From Caprella mutica (lineage: Eukaryota; Arthropoda; Malacostraca; Amphipoda; Caprellidae): DNA of 64,000 bases. Positions 49,821 through 61,490 of the stretch are shown here, piece after piece. The position numbers were made by a program, and so were the translations under genes. The notes beneath the pieces were generated by a model. That model was given only the letters and a program-made list of their open reading frames with translations, was not told where the DNA came from and did no database searches. The stretch covers positions 124,001 to 188,000 of the forward strand of contig CANNZV010000502.1 in NCBI GenBank assembly GCA_947561585.1. The letters are read 5' to 3'. The first letter of the stretch is position 1, and every line of letters starts with the position of its first letter.

Positions 49821-50230
49821 GAATATTTTGTTCTAAAACATATCTTCATCAAGTGTAAGTATCTGATGAATTTATTTAACTAATTATAATATATATATAA
49901 TAAAATTTATAGTGATTAAGGGTAAAGAAAAAATACTCCAAAGAATAAATGGAATAACAAGTTTTTCCTAAGTTTTTTTTTGAATTTTGATTTTTTTACT
50001 AACTTCTTCAATTCATTATATTAATTTCAATTATAGGAACAATTCATAAAAATGTAAAACACAAGAACACCCTTCAATGCCTATCCCATTTATATTTTGC
50101 CAATTATTCCATCTATTCCTTTCAAATTTTCGTTTATATAATAAAAAATATATAAAAAACATCGTTAGTTTTTTTAATTGTTAAATAATAATTAATATAT
50201 TCTCCTGTTCTGATTATCATAGAGTTTAAT

Positions 50231-50782
50231 GGTTAAAGGGGCAGTACAGTCATTTTTAGTTTTAACAATTTTAATGTCAAACGATGTCTTAGTAAGAATA
50301 AAGTATATCGTGTGAAATTGCAATTAATGTTCAATAAAATCTAATAATGGATGTATATCATTTTATATATAATTAATTTTTTAGCAAATGCTAATGGTAG
50401 ATGGCGCTACAATCAGTGGCGCCATCTTGTAAAAAAACAATTGAGATAAGTTTCTACCAAGATTCTAGATCAAGTGAAGAGATGGCTTTATTTTTAAAAC
50501 TATGCCTTCTTGTCTACCAATTGACATAATCTTTTAATCATTTTGACGCGAACAAAGGTTGATAACTGCATAAATAAATTAATATGAAAACAATAAACAT
50601 ACTCACGTACATACTAATGAGTGAAAATGCTTCCGCTAGGTGTCGCTAATTTTATTTTATACTTTTTATATGAACATTTTAAAAATAATCAAGCATTCAA
50701 ATATTACATAATTAAATAATCTGAATCAATTTAAAATCAATTTGGCGATTGTTTGATTTTGACTTTACAATCCCTTTAAACC
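50231..50782. mobile_element. Possible TIR element, diverged ends
   Basis: GGTTAAAGGGGCAGTACAGT on the left and ACTTTACAATCCCTTTAAAC on the right are imperfect complements. No coding content. Confidence 0.4.
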
Positions 50783-51502
50783 TCTGCAGTTAATCTTTGC
50801 CATTCAATTTGAATTATAATTAGCCAGGCAAATCCCTAATTACTGAATAGATTTAATGCTAATACTATTAAAGTTAGTTGATTAAAAACAAACAGATTAA
50901 ATAGCAGTGAGACGAGAGGAGGAGTTTATGTCGACCTAGAGAGAAGTAAAGAGACTATCGCTAAAATTTAAGACTAAATGGACAACGGACATTTCGTCCA
51001 CGGACAGTTTAAGATTTAAGTTTAAGATTTAATAAGGTATTTGAGGTAATTAAAGTGAGTGAAGCTAAAGAAACTCATTAATTATTAAAACAGTAATAGA
51101 TCATCTATTCAGTTTATCTAAGCCCCTTGAATGGTACTGAAGTGTGTTGCTCTGATGACGTCTCACACTCTATTGTCACCACCGTTTTTATTTTTACACA
51201 TAACATTACACACCAAGTATGAGATAGTTTCTTCAGGGTATAGGAACATAAACGAGTATAGTAACTAGTAGACGACACAAAATTATGACGTCGCCACAAC
51301 AACACATTTCTTGTTTGTGACCGAGCGGCTCATAATTCCTCGTATTTGCATGTTAATATCGAGAAGTTTGAAGTCATTTTATAAGGGTTTCGTGCAAAAG
51401 AAAAGCGAAAATGGCGATTGAACCTCAAAGCTGAATATATAGATATAATTCAGGTGTGTTTTTTATTGTTCATTTCTTTAACTTATCTATAAAAAGTGAG
51501 GT

Positions 51503-51785
51503 CTTGAACATATGCTACCCTGGAGCCTTAACTAGTGCTAGTTAACTGCTTAATTGTAGTTCCTATGAATAACAAGTAAGGAAAAAAAATGGAAATACAA
51601 TTTAACCAGTACCTACCTAGTTAGTAATTGATAAGAAAAAAATTAAATTTGAGAGTGACTAAGTTTAAGTAAGTTTTCCCATGTTTCATAGTGTGGTCAG
51701 AGTCGCCATTTCCAGTCACCCGGTAGTCACGTCAAACTAGATTCGATCAGCTTATTACCATACCTTATGTTACTGCATCCTGGGT
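51503..51785 (-). repeat. Right arm of the 3.4-kb inverted-repeat structure
   Basis: Begins GTCTTGAACATATGCTACCC and ends TTACTGCATCCTGGG, complementing the left arm. Together they look like the long terminal inverted repeats of a DNA transposon, or two opposed copies of one element. Confidence 0.88.
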
Positions 51786-52094
51786 TTCTTCAGTTTGGTT
51801 GAGCCTGATCAATGAGAGTACATAGCTACTTTAACTTGTTTTTTATCTATACAAATACTATCAAAAAAGTTGATATTAGATCATTATACCATTTTATATG
51901 TGAATTGTGTTACCTGTTACTTTATAGTGTATGTAATAGCCTAAATCTTATCATAGAGTTCTGATATTTTCGATTCTAATCTCTACTAACATCCTTACTA
52001 TTGTTTAGATTTGATTTCGGTCTGTTTTAAACAATCTCAATACCTAAGACATTAATTATTTAGGTTTGCATTTCACTCGATACATTACATAAGG

Positions 52095-52310
52095 TGACCA
52101 GAAGTTTCGGCACAGAACGTTTCGTTACTATGAAGTTTCCGTACAGAACGTTTCGTTACTTGGAAGTTTCCGTACAGAACGTTTCGTTACTAGGAAGTTT
52201 TGGCACAGAACGTTTCGTTACTAGGAAGTTTCGTTACGAGGAAGTTTCGGTACAGAACGTTTCGTTACTGGGGACATTCCGTTACCAGATTTTTCGTTCC
52301 CGGACGAATG
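52095..52310 (+). repeat. Degenerate tandem array GAAGTTTC...ACAGAACGTTTCGTTAC
   Basis: About six units of roughly 34 bases with the fixed part CAGAACGTTTCGTTACT. The plus frame at 52094-52378 is a repeat product. Confidence 0.85.
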
Positions 52311-52509
52311 ATATATGTTATTTGGAATGGATCGCACTCCACATTTTCCAATACATTAAACATTTATACTACTATTAAGAGTAACACTCTAAATTGAGGT
52401 TTACTTTGATTAAGATTTTCTTTAGATTAGGGTCACTTTAAATCAAGGTTTATTTTAAATTAATCATTTTTCAAAGATAATATTGTCACTTTCCTGCTAA
52501 TAACAAATT

Positions 52510-52640
52510 TTTTTCTGGGCTCAATCGTTTTTGGGGCCCAATTATCATGGGGCCCATTTGTCCTGGACCCAATTGTTTTGGGCCCAATTGTCGGGGCCCA
52601 ATTATTGTCCTTGACCCAACTGTCGGTGCACCGATCACTT
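52510..52640 (+). repeat. Degenerate array of GGGCCCAATTGT words
   Basis: GGGGCCCAATTATC, GGGCCCAATTGTC and CTTGACCCAACTGTC recur at about 17-22-base spacing. Confidence 0.8.
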
Positions 52641-52849
52641 GCTACATTTAAGATGTCTGACATTGAAATGACCGGGCAAGTTTGAACAGATCGTCTACAT
52701 ATTCGTTATTGGTTCCACTAACTTTTGGAATGGGAGACATACTCTATTATTACACCAAGCTATATTATAAGATATAAATATGAGTAGCCAAATCGTTATT
52801 CGCACTTGTTATTCAAAAGGATTCACTGTTGGATTTCGAGAGAAACTCC

Positions 52850-53245
52850 GCCATAACAGCATTGTTTCAATATTTAATGTTTTTACAACACTGCTTCAAT
52901 ATTGTTACAATATTGTCTAAATATTAATACTATATTTCACTAATATTGTTTCAACATTTCTCAAATACTGATGCAACACTGCCCCAAAATTGTTACAACA
53001 TTGTCCAAATATTGCTAGAACATTTCTCAAATATGGTTTGAATATTGCCCCAATATTGTTACAACATTGTCCCAATATTAGTACTATATTTCACAAATAT
53101 TATCAATCATTGCCCTATATTGTTACAACATTGCTCAAATATTGTTAATACATTCTGCCAATTTTGTTAAAACATTGTTTCAATACTGTTACAACATTTC
53201 TTCAATATTTTCCCAAAATTGTAACAATATTTCACAGAACACTGC
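52850..53245 (+). repeat. Degenerate array of ATTGTTACAACATTGTCC words
   Basis: Variants of CAATATTGTTACAACATTG recur at about 17-34-base spacing over 400 bases. Confidence 0.8.
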
Positions 53246-53619
53246 TATCTGGTAACGACAAGTTTCTCTACCTTTGTTTTCTCTTCTCTTCGATCATTTC
53301 AGTGTGTAAACATTGTTCTTAGCTTTCAAAAAAGTAAACTGTGTACATTTAGTGGCTATCAAGGGCGAACATTTGCAACCTCCTGCCTTCTAGTGGAGAA
53401 CATCAAAACTAACCTCTAGATTTACCTCTAGCACTGTGCAGATTGGGTGTTGACAGGAAAGGTGCATGTGGTGTTGAGGCTTCTGCAGTTGTAACACAAT
53501 GTTTAGTGTGTCTTTGATTTGATGTTAACACTCATATCAAATTTTGTTAACACTTCAGTTCTAAGATATTTTTTTTTGGCAGTGATCTCTATGTGTGTAT
53601 GCTTATTGTGGGTCTAGGC

Positions 53620-54775
53620 TGATTTTCCGAAAACGTATTGGCCGAAACCAAATCTACCGAAAACTAATTCGTCGAAACGGATTTTCCGAATACGTGTTTG
53701 GAGAAAACTAATTTTCCGAAATACGGATATGCCGAAGGACGAATATTCCGAGTGACGAATTTGTCAAAAATAAAATTTGATGTATTAAAAAGAAAATTCT
53801 GTGGAACTTGGTAGTTCTCATCCTTATATCTTATGCATAAAAAAAAACATTTCTTATATGAATATGACATTGCTATTGATATATAAATTTGTGTTCCGCT
53901 AATTGGCATTACAAATAAAAGGTTGATAGGTTAATCAATGTTTTTAACTGAAACAAATATATTCACGCAAGTAACACTATCGTTGCAGCCAGAAGTATAT
54001 TTGGAAGATATAAACAAAACTAATAATTATGTTATTCATTACTAACAATTTTATATTCTAAACGCAATAAATGGAATAAATATTAATAATGTCAGCCACA
54101 ACACACCTTCTGTATGGAATACTATTAACAAATGAATCCAAAATAAGAATCCCGTGCGTGCTTTATATGGCGTATTTACACAAAGTATTTTAGTTAGGTA
54201 ATCACACAAAGCTGTTTGCATGTAGTTTATTTAACTAGCCGTGATATATATCATCCCTGCATTGAAACAAATCACTATAAATGGATTATTCACCAAAAAA
54301 ATGAATTAACACGTTAAAGTAACACACAATCTAAAAACAAGCCAAACGCTCAAATGAATGAAATATAACATGCACCCAAAACTGACTGACTGATACTGAC
54401 TGAATAAAGCTTGAAGTCTTTAAAATAAGAACGAAGACGAAGGATCATTTACCGGTACAAAGATTAACAGTTAGAGACAGAATAATTAAAAGATAAATTT
54501 TAGTTAAGGGTTATGATTTCGTTATTTTGTTTCTTTTTATGTAACTTTTTGTATATTTTTACATTTGGTTTAAATAAGTCTTTCGGTGAATTTGACTTTC
54601 GGCGAATTTGCCTTTCGGTGAATTTGTCTTTCGGCAAATCTTCACTTCGGTGAATCCGTTTTCAACAAATTTGGGTTTCGGCAAATTCGTAATCGGAGAA
54701 TCCGGTTCGGCGATATAGTTTTCGGAGAATTTGGTTTCGGCAAATTCATTTTCGGAAAATCCGCCGGATACCATT
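53620..54775. mobile_element. Foldback-like element, complete copy B
   Basis: The left arm 53620-53760 is an array of words such as CCGAAAACTAATTCGTCG. The right arm 54575-54775 is the inverse, TTCGGCGAATTTGCCTTTCG and similar. Such inverted terminal repeats made of short tandem repeats are the hallmark of Drosophila-type Foldback elements. The 800-base core is AT-rich with no ORF, and it matches 2390-3345 in reverse complement. Confidence 0.75.
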
Positions 54776-55065
54776 GATGAACACTAGTAGGTAACTAGAT
54801 AGTTACTGATTAATATTAGGTAACTAGTTAGGTATTGATAAATAATAGGTAACTACGATCTTGAGGAACACTATAGTAGGAAACTAGTTAGATAGCTATT
54901 GAAGAACACTAGTAGGTAACTAGGTATGAATTGATGAACACTAGTAGGTAAGTACGTAGGTATTGGTGAACACTATTACTTACTTCATTTGTGAGGTATT
55001 GATAAACAACATTAGGTACTAGGTAGGTATTGATGAATAGTTTAATGTAGCTAGATAGTTAACTA
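54774..55065 (+). repeat. Degenerate array of GATGAACACTAGTAGGTAAC
   Basis: About nine irregular units of 27-35 bases built on TAGGTAACTAG and TATTGATGAACACT. Confidence 0.85.
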
Positions 55066-55404
55066 ATGTATCCTAATAAATGGAATAGTATATAAAATTA
55101 CTTTAGTTGTAGTTGGTCAAATCGATCGCAACAAATGGCTTGAATTTAATATATCACCAAGCCCTTGTATAGTTTCCTCTAACAAGAGTAATTTTCAGGC
55201 AACGTTAAAAAAAGTTGCGCGTTTTATGAAACTAAAACGATAGTTAGATCCTTCTCTGCGTTGTATACCCAATAGTTTCTGCAATAAAAATATAAAATAT
55301 TTCATTCCCGTGTGAGATGTGCAGTAAAATACACCTAATTGATTATACTTCCAGTTAATTCCTCTGAAACAGTTCCTGGTTTATTTATAAATATTGGATT
55401 TTGT

Positions 55405-55552
55405 TTAGTGGAATTTTCCTTAGTGGAATTTTTACAGTTGAACTTTCCACAGTGGAATTTTTCTCAGTAGAATTTTCAGCAGTGGAATTTTCCCAGTGGA
55501 ACTTTCTCAGTGGAACTTTCCGCAGTGGAATTTTCCTCAGTGGAATCTTTAA
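55405..55552 (+). repeat. Degenerate array of CAGTGGAATTTTCC words
   Basis: About nine units of 14-19 bases with CAGTGGAATTTTC, similar in design but not sequence to the 44.9/46.0-kb arrays. Confidence 0.85.
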
Positions 55553-55589
55553 CGCACCAAGAAGAAAGATAGGACTTGAGAGACTGGAG

Positions 55590-55685
55590 TGATAACCTGG
55601 CTGTATCTGCCTAAGGTACTTTCTCTGTATCTGCCTGAGGCATCTTACCTGTATCTGCCAGAGGTTCAGCCCTGTATCTGCAGTT
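55590..55685 (+). repeat. Short array of CTGTATCTGCC
   Basis: Four units of about 28 bases beginning CTGTATCTGCCTGAGG. Confidence 0.8.
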
Positions 55686-55689
55686 TTTA

Positions 55690-56565
55690 AACAGTGTACT
55701 TCAAGAGAGAAAAGTGAGTTAAAATGACTTTAAAAAGGTTTTTGATATTTAAAATATTTCCTTATTATTTATGTCGTCATGAGAGTTTACAAAAATAGAG
55801 CGCAAAAGCTTAAAGTTTCACCCCTACACACTAGATTTGCTGGTGCAGAACAGGCATCTAAATTAATGAGGAAAATATGATTTAGCTCAAAAATAATAAT
55901 TTACATCACAAATTCGTTGAGAAATAAATTGTATAACAGGTTCTACTTTCTACATTCTAACCTTATCTATTTATTTATCTGGGTAGGGACCTAGATTAAA
56001 ATTAAATTTATAATAATGTTCTTATAAATTTCCAATCTATTAATACTGAAACGTTTTAAGAAAATGCCTTTTAAAGCTATTTAAAGTTTTCACCATAAAC
56101 ATTAGGCTTGTTTTGAACCAGTTGGCCGATTGGGTGGAGTCGTGGTGAGGAAGGAATTGTGCGTGTGACGTCATCACTTTTCTCACCCTTTAATAGAAAA
56201 TAAAAACTATACGACATGAAAAAAAGTGTTCAGTCAAATAAAACCGTTAGTAATTTGCTAATATTGTTATTATTTCACAATATCAACTGCTATTATTCTA
56301 TTATTTTACATTAGTATTTTTATCATCAAAACATTTAATCAACTATTATATTTCTCGTGAAAGTAGGAATCATTATCTATTTCATATAAGTTAAAATATC
56401 TGCGATCAAATGCATTTGTACGGGATACAACATGAAATTCTTTGAATCGTTTTCAAATTTGTCAAACAAGTAATAAATTTCATATTTATAAAAAAACGAA
56501 AACGCTGGGGTCAATCTTAATCTTATTTATTTCCATCTCCAAGTTATCTAATAATTTATCATTTT
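55690..56565. other. Upstream region of the TRPA gene, nothing recognised
   Basis: AT-rich sequence. A promoter or untranslated exon of the TRPA gene may lie here but no motif is decisive. Confidence 0.4.
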
Positions 56566-56587
56566 CAGGCAGTTCATCGGAAGAAAA

Positions 56588-56618
56588 ATGTTTACAAAAG
56601 ATGAAGTTATCAAAATGG
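56588..56618 (+). CDS. TRPA exon 1 (start exon)
   Basis: ATG in the context AAAAATG is followed by FTKDEVIKM and one base, then donor GTGAGT. The single leftover G joins AT at 58025 to give GAT, so the protein reads MFTKDEVIKMGDNLNDGRES. An acceptor-like TTTTCAG at about 56569 suggests the exon also carries a short 5' untranslated part. Confidence 0.55.
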
Positions 56619-57189
56619 GTGAGTTCAAAAACTAGAATATTTCTACTCTGAAATACAAAATGGAAGTTTATCGATCACTAAATTATATTTCGCTCCCAGA
56701 CCCCAATTTATGACCGGTAACCTTCTTAATATTTTATTCGGGCTACTCAGCTGCACTATTCATTTTGTTATCCAACTTTTCTGATTCATTTATTACATTG
56801 AAATTTCTCAAGTAAATATAAAAAAAAAACTTCTAAGAAGTTAAACTTATATTCATACAAAAGTATATATGTATTTTATGTGATACAATTCAAGTAAGAG
56901 AATACCTTTTTCTAAAAAAATGATTAAAGAGATTAAAAAATAGGAATGAAAAGTAAAGTTGTATGTACGTAAAATAACATGTGTTTATTCATCTTTTAAT
57001 ACAGTTCATCCTCGATAGTATTCTTCAACACGTTGACAACAAAGTGGTACACATTTCTACCACTATGTATATTACTCACAGACGAGGAAGTACAAATAGT
57101 ATTTATTTTAAAAAATATTTAAAACACAAATTCAATTGTTTTTATGTGTATTGTGTACGTCATATAGCTATTGAGAATAGTGATGGAAA

Positions 57190-57770
57190 TATAATAATAA
57201 TAATAATAACAATAATCTTTATTGAAAAAAAAACACATCAAATTTACATAAAAACAACAAACATTCACTACATTATTATTCCAAGCCTATACGAAGTATT
57301 AGTTACAAAAGTAACTAAACTTTTTAGGCACTATCTAAGTAAAGCATTCGAATATAATATGATATAATATGAGAACATAAAAAAAAAAAACATAAAAAAG
57401 AACAGAAGTGAGAAAAGAGAAAAAAAAAATAATGATTCCTAGCATACTACAATAAATAAAAGTCCAAAAGGTATTGTTTATATTTCTTTTTAAAAATGAA
57501 TAAGGAAGAGCTATTTCTAATATCTAGAGGAATAGTATTCCAGTTAGATGGACCTTGATATGAAAAGGAATTTTGACTAGTTGTGATATAAAAGCATATA
57601 TAACGGCATTTGATATATGACTCATACTACTTTTTTGATCATAACGCAGAAATGATTAATTGGTACAAACAGAGCCATTAAATCACGTAAATTTTTTATT
57701 CCATATAAAATATGTCCATAATTAAGTATAGTCCACAAATTTTGTATTCCATAATTCAGCTATTATTTAT
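57190..57770 (-). mobile_element. 5'-truncated LINE fragment with (ATT)n tail
   Basis: Read on the minus strand, the ORF2 end at 57447 is followed by about 250 bases of untranslated sequence. This finishes with CAATAAAGATTATT and an (ATT)n run at 57197-57215. Insect CR1/jockey-type LINEs commonly end in such a short-repeat tail. The 5' limit is not determined. Confidence 0.6.
57447..57625 (-). pseudogene. C-terminal end of a LINE (non-LTR retrotransposon) reverse transcriptase ORF, in TRPA intron 1
   Basis: On the minus strand the frame reads SQNSFSYQGPSNWNTIPLDI then RNSSSLFIFKKKYKQYLL and a stop at 57447-57449. This is the familiar C-terminal signature of jockey/CR1-type LINE ORF2 proteins (F.Y.GP..WN.LP..IR....L..FKKKLK.YLL). 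Upstream of it the frame is soon broken, so only the 3' end survives. It lies antisense to the TRPA gene. Confidence 0.75.
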
Positions 57771-58024
57771 TTGACAGCTAATGTTTAAATACATCAATTT
57801 GATCAATCAATCAATAATAAAATAATGTTTGACAAAATATGACTGAGAATCAGTTGACCAGGGATCAATTAACCTAAAATGAAATGCTGCAGGAATATAA
57901 TAACTTGTCACCCTCTAGTTGAGCTTTTTGGTATAAACGTGGTTCTTCAACAAATTGATAAAAATGATCAAAATTGTATTAGTAAAACAATAGATATAAA
58001 TCAATACAATTTCTATTTTTTCAG

Positions 58025-59690
58025 ATAATCTAAATGATGGAAGAGAATCAATACCGAAAAAACCTAACAGAAGATTTAGAGAGATTGTAAAGAAGATTTC
58101 AGGTCTTGGAAGTTCAGAATATCCACGAGAAAATAACTACTCTTCTGATCTTCACAATGCAACTGAAAAAGGATCAATTGAAACCTTCAGGTCTTTAATA
58201 TCTGAGATTCCAATTAATAAAATGTTAGAAACAATCAATTTGTCGAACATCAATGGAGAAACTGCTCTCCATATAGCTTCTAAGAACACCTACCCAGAAT
58301 TCATCAAAATTCTTTTTAATTCGGAAGCTAACCCTAACCTGAGAGACGATGATGGAAACACTCCTCTGCATTACCTAGCCAAGAAAATTTTGTGTGATGA
58401 CTACTTTAGCGAAAAATTATTAGAATCTTTAAACTGCTTGATCAATCATCCAGACGTAGATCTAAACGCAATAAACTTTAACAAATTAAGTGTCAATCTG
58501 TTATATGATAACAAAGACCAATAATTGTCAGATTGTTCCACAGAATTCTTAAAGATTTTGATTAGCAAAGGGTCAAATGCTGATGATCTGCCAGAAAATC
58601 TTTCTGAAATGTTTGCTGATACCATTGAAGAAGAATCTGAAAACCCTGGTGCCAAATCATCTCAGAAAGTGTTGGAGGCAAAATTGTACAATTGTATAGC
58701 TGGGAAAAACATTAAGGAAATTCGAATTTTGTGTGAAGTAGCTTTGGGAATGAAATCAGAAATTATAGATGATGTAAAGAGGCTAATTAATGGTCGCATT
58801 GGTTCGAAATCTATTCTGACTAAAGTAGTAGAGGATTGTGACAAGGAGGTTGTTAAGTTTCTTTTGAATGAACTTGATGCTGATCCATTTGTTAAAGATG
58901 TGAACGGTGAGATTCCACTAGACGCATCATTATATCAAAAGAAATCAGCCATAACAGATTTACTGACATCAAAAATGAAAGAAAAACGAAGTGGCCACTT
59001 GGATCTTGATGACGTGAAGAATTCCAGCGATGATGTTAAATCGTTCTTCATTGCCAATGGAGCTTATATTGGGAATAATGATGGAAATATTAAAGAATTT
59101 ATTACCGCAAATGTACTAAAAAGGGCATTCAATTACTCAATAAATTCATATGATGGAAACATTCGATTGCCGATGAAAGTATCAAACGATCCAGATTCTC
59201 CGGATCACTGTGCGATTCTCAATTATGATCTTCTTTTTCCTAGTTCAGAAAAACCTAATGAAAAATCATTTAAAGTTGCTAGTTCCCTGCTACTCAGTAT
59301 GGCCTAGGAATATGAAGTCGAAGAAGCTTTCAAACATCATTTGATTGAAATTTTTGTGTTACTTTGTTACACAATGATTATGTATATTATTGACTTAAGT
59401 CCCCTTGTTGTCATTTATATGATAATAATACTGTGTTCTGTAATTGGAACTATCCATTCCCTTATTCCTGTCATGATACTTCTTTCGGTACAATTGATTA
59501 TCAAAGAGTTTTTTGTGGTAGTGACTCAAGGGAGAGAGTATCTCAAAACAATTGATAATTATATCAAATATGTCACACTCTTGGCCATCTTTTGTCTATC
59601 TTTTCACTTATTTATTGATTCAACGGATGAATCTATCCAAATATATCAAGGCCTCAACCATCATCTTGGATGGATTATGCTGGGTACATC
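58025..59690 (+). CDS. TRPA exon 2: ankyrin repeats, linker and first membrane segments, with two stop codons
   Basis: The exon follows TTTTTTCAG and ends at donor GTGAGT (59691). One frame runs throughout, apart from TAA 58522-58524 and TAG 59305-59307. The first part encodes the N-terminus and ankyrin repeats, and after the TAA the ankyrin region continues (TEFLKILISKGSNADD, KEVVKFLLNELDADPFV). After the TAG come EYEVEEAFKHHLIEIFV and the S1-S3 hydrophobic segments. Flanking sequence on both sides of each stop reads as family-like protein, which argues against the stops marking true ends. Confidence 0.8.
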
Positions 59691-59812
59691 GTGAGTATTG
59701 TACGTACATATTCCTTAGATACTTTTAAGTTATTAGTCTTGTGGATAGCAGTTTCATTTTTAAACTCTTTGTCTTTCTGAAGTGAGCACAATATACATAT
59801 ATACATTATACA

Positions 59813-59990
59813 ATATAGTAATAGTAATAATTTATTGAAAAACAGATAATATATGTTAATACAAAAATCATTTGGCTATATTAAATTAAACAAAACTAGT
59901 ACAATCTAATATACAATGGATCTATTTTTCATGCCTTTCGGTAATGTTCTTTTTAATTAATTGGGCAAAAACTATTTCACTTGTTAAAGA
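59813..59990 (-). mobile_element. Possible second LINE 3' tail in TRPA intron 2
   Basis: The plus strand begins with AATAGTAATAATTTATTGAAAA, shortened here to its key word TTTATTGAAAA after an AAT/AGT run. On the minus strand this is an AATAAA followed by an (ATT)-like tail, the same layout as 57197-57240. No coding remnant was recognised, so this is weak. Confidence 0.3.
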
Positions 59991-59998
59991 GAAATGAT

Positions 59999-60086
59999 GT
60001 TCTGATATACTGATTAGGATATACTGATTAGGATATACTGATTAGGATATACTGATTAGGATATACTGATTAGGATATACTGATTG
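59999..60086 (+). repeat. 14-bp tandem repeat in TRPA intron 2
   Basis: Six or so near-perfect copies of ATATACTGATTAGG follow one another. It is a small minisatellite inside the intron. Confidence 0.9.
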
Positions 60087-60831
60087 CTTCCAAATTGTCT
60101 CGAACTATTCATACCGCTTATTTAAGGTGAAAAATCTTTTTAATTTGCTTATTAAACCAGTATAGAAAATTAATTAACCATTAAAAACTGACTGTGAAAT
60201 TTGAGTTCAACAAATATTTGTATATACTTTAAATCAACTAAGATTCCATAACCTCTTTTATTGAGCATTTTCGTAAATGCTCATATTCTAAATTTTTCTC
60301 GGTTGCCATCAAGAACATTATGCCAAGCATGAAAGAGAGTAGTATTCTGTAATTTATTGAGTATTTGTGCTGTTTTTCTGCCTCAGCTGTAACCCGTTCG
60401 CAGTTCAAACAGAGTAGTTAAACTTTGTTCCTATCATTTGTGGGTGCATAAAATTTAGCACAGTAAATTTATATGATAAAAGTTATGAACTGACAAAAAT
60501 ATAATACACTTCAAGCCAACTGCTCCTAAACTGCTCCCAACTGCTCGACACTCAGTCATCTAGAGGCCTAAATTTTGTCAATCCGATTAGGGTTAATACA
60601 TAAAATGAATCTCTTCTTAATAAAATATTGATTCAATTGACAACCGTTACCAAGATATTCATTAGAAAGTTTCCATCAAAGTTAGAGTTTAATTATTTAT
60701 TTTTATTATAGAATATTTAGAGAATATTTATTATTCGAAGTTAAGCAGAATCCATCAGCGTTTCCAGATTGAAATTTTCAGGTTAACTCAATTTTTTCCT
60801 TCTCAACTGACCCTCTGTATCTTAATTCCAG

Positions 60832-61012
60832 GTATGTGATTTTCTCATCACTGGGTAAAATTTTTGCATTTGCCGGAGATGTCGCAATAGTGAAGAAAAT
60901 AACGTGGAATTATTTTGTAGCACTGTTGCCTCTATTATCTATATACCTTGCCTTCAACTACTGCTTCGTGATCATCTTTGCACCGATGGAACCAAACAAA
61001 ACAACTTATACG
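60832..61012 (+). CDS. TRPA exon 3: S4-S5 region
   Basis: The acceptor TTAATTCCAG is followed by one base that completes the TC left by exon 2 (Ser). The exon then reads YVIFSSLGKIFAFAGDVAIV and continues through WNYFVALLPLLSIYLAFNYC, the S4-S5 linker and S5. It ends TTYT at donor GTAAAT in phase 0. Confidence 0.8.
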
Positions 61013-61091
61013 GTAAATTTAATCAGATATACTATATTTCGTATTCATTTAGAAAATATCTTTCTAAGTATCATAATCTTTTCTCTTAAAG

Positions 61092-61292
61092 GTACAGCAA
61101 TATTTTAAAACAATTCCCAAAACGATGGTCATGAGTTCCGGAGAGTTCGACTATTTCTACTGCTCTGAAGCAGCTGAAAGAGAGCCTTGGTACATTGAAT
61201 TGTCATCTAATCTGATATTAGTACTTTTCATTTTTTTCATCTTCATGGTGCTGACCAATGTTTTTACTGCCATTGCTGTTGGAGACGTTGAG
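61092..61292 (+). CDS. TRPA exon 4: pore helix, filter and S6
   Basis: Phase 0 exon after CTCTTAAAG. It encodes VQQYFKTIPKTMVMSSGEFD, the pore loop, then a hydrophobic S6 (LILVLFIFFIFMVLTNVFTA) and IAVGDVE, and ends at donor GTAAGA. This is the most diagnostic TRPA segment in the window. Confidence 0.85.
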
Positions 61293-61490
61293 GTAAGAAT
61301 ACTTACTTACTTGTCAAACTATTACTTTCTTGCTGAGTCTAAAAACATTAACGTTGACCGTTCCTTACGCCGAAAGTACATTCGCCACACGACACCTTCG
61401 CTGAAAATTGTAGCGATATGCTCGTTGTTGTAGTTTTTATAGTGGGTGGCGCTTGCCCCAACCCCAGGTCTGATAGTGACCAAAGGTATA

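Larger units (their letters stand above)
48646..51502. other. Interior of the inverted-repeat structure
   Basis: No transposase or other coding region seen. It holds two smaller TIR elements, at 49462-49820 and about 50231-50782. Confidence 0.5.

Noticed and set aside
51324..51350. GACCGAGCGGCT resembling the A box of a Ser/Leu tRNA or tRNA-derived SINE
   Set aside because: No B box follows at a suitable distance and no cloverleaf can be drawn.
59190..59250. Strong polypyrimidine and CTAG acceptor-like sequence inside TRPA exon 2 (CTTCTTTTTCCTAG)
   Set aside because: Splicing there would delete family-like sequence (NYDLLFPSS) and would still leave the TAG at 59305, so it does not rescue the frame.
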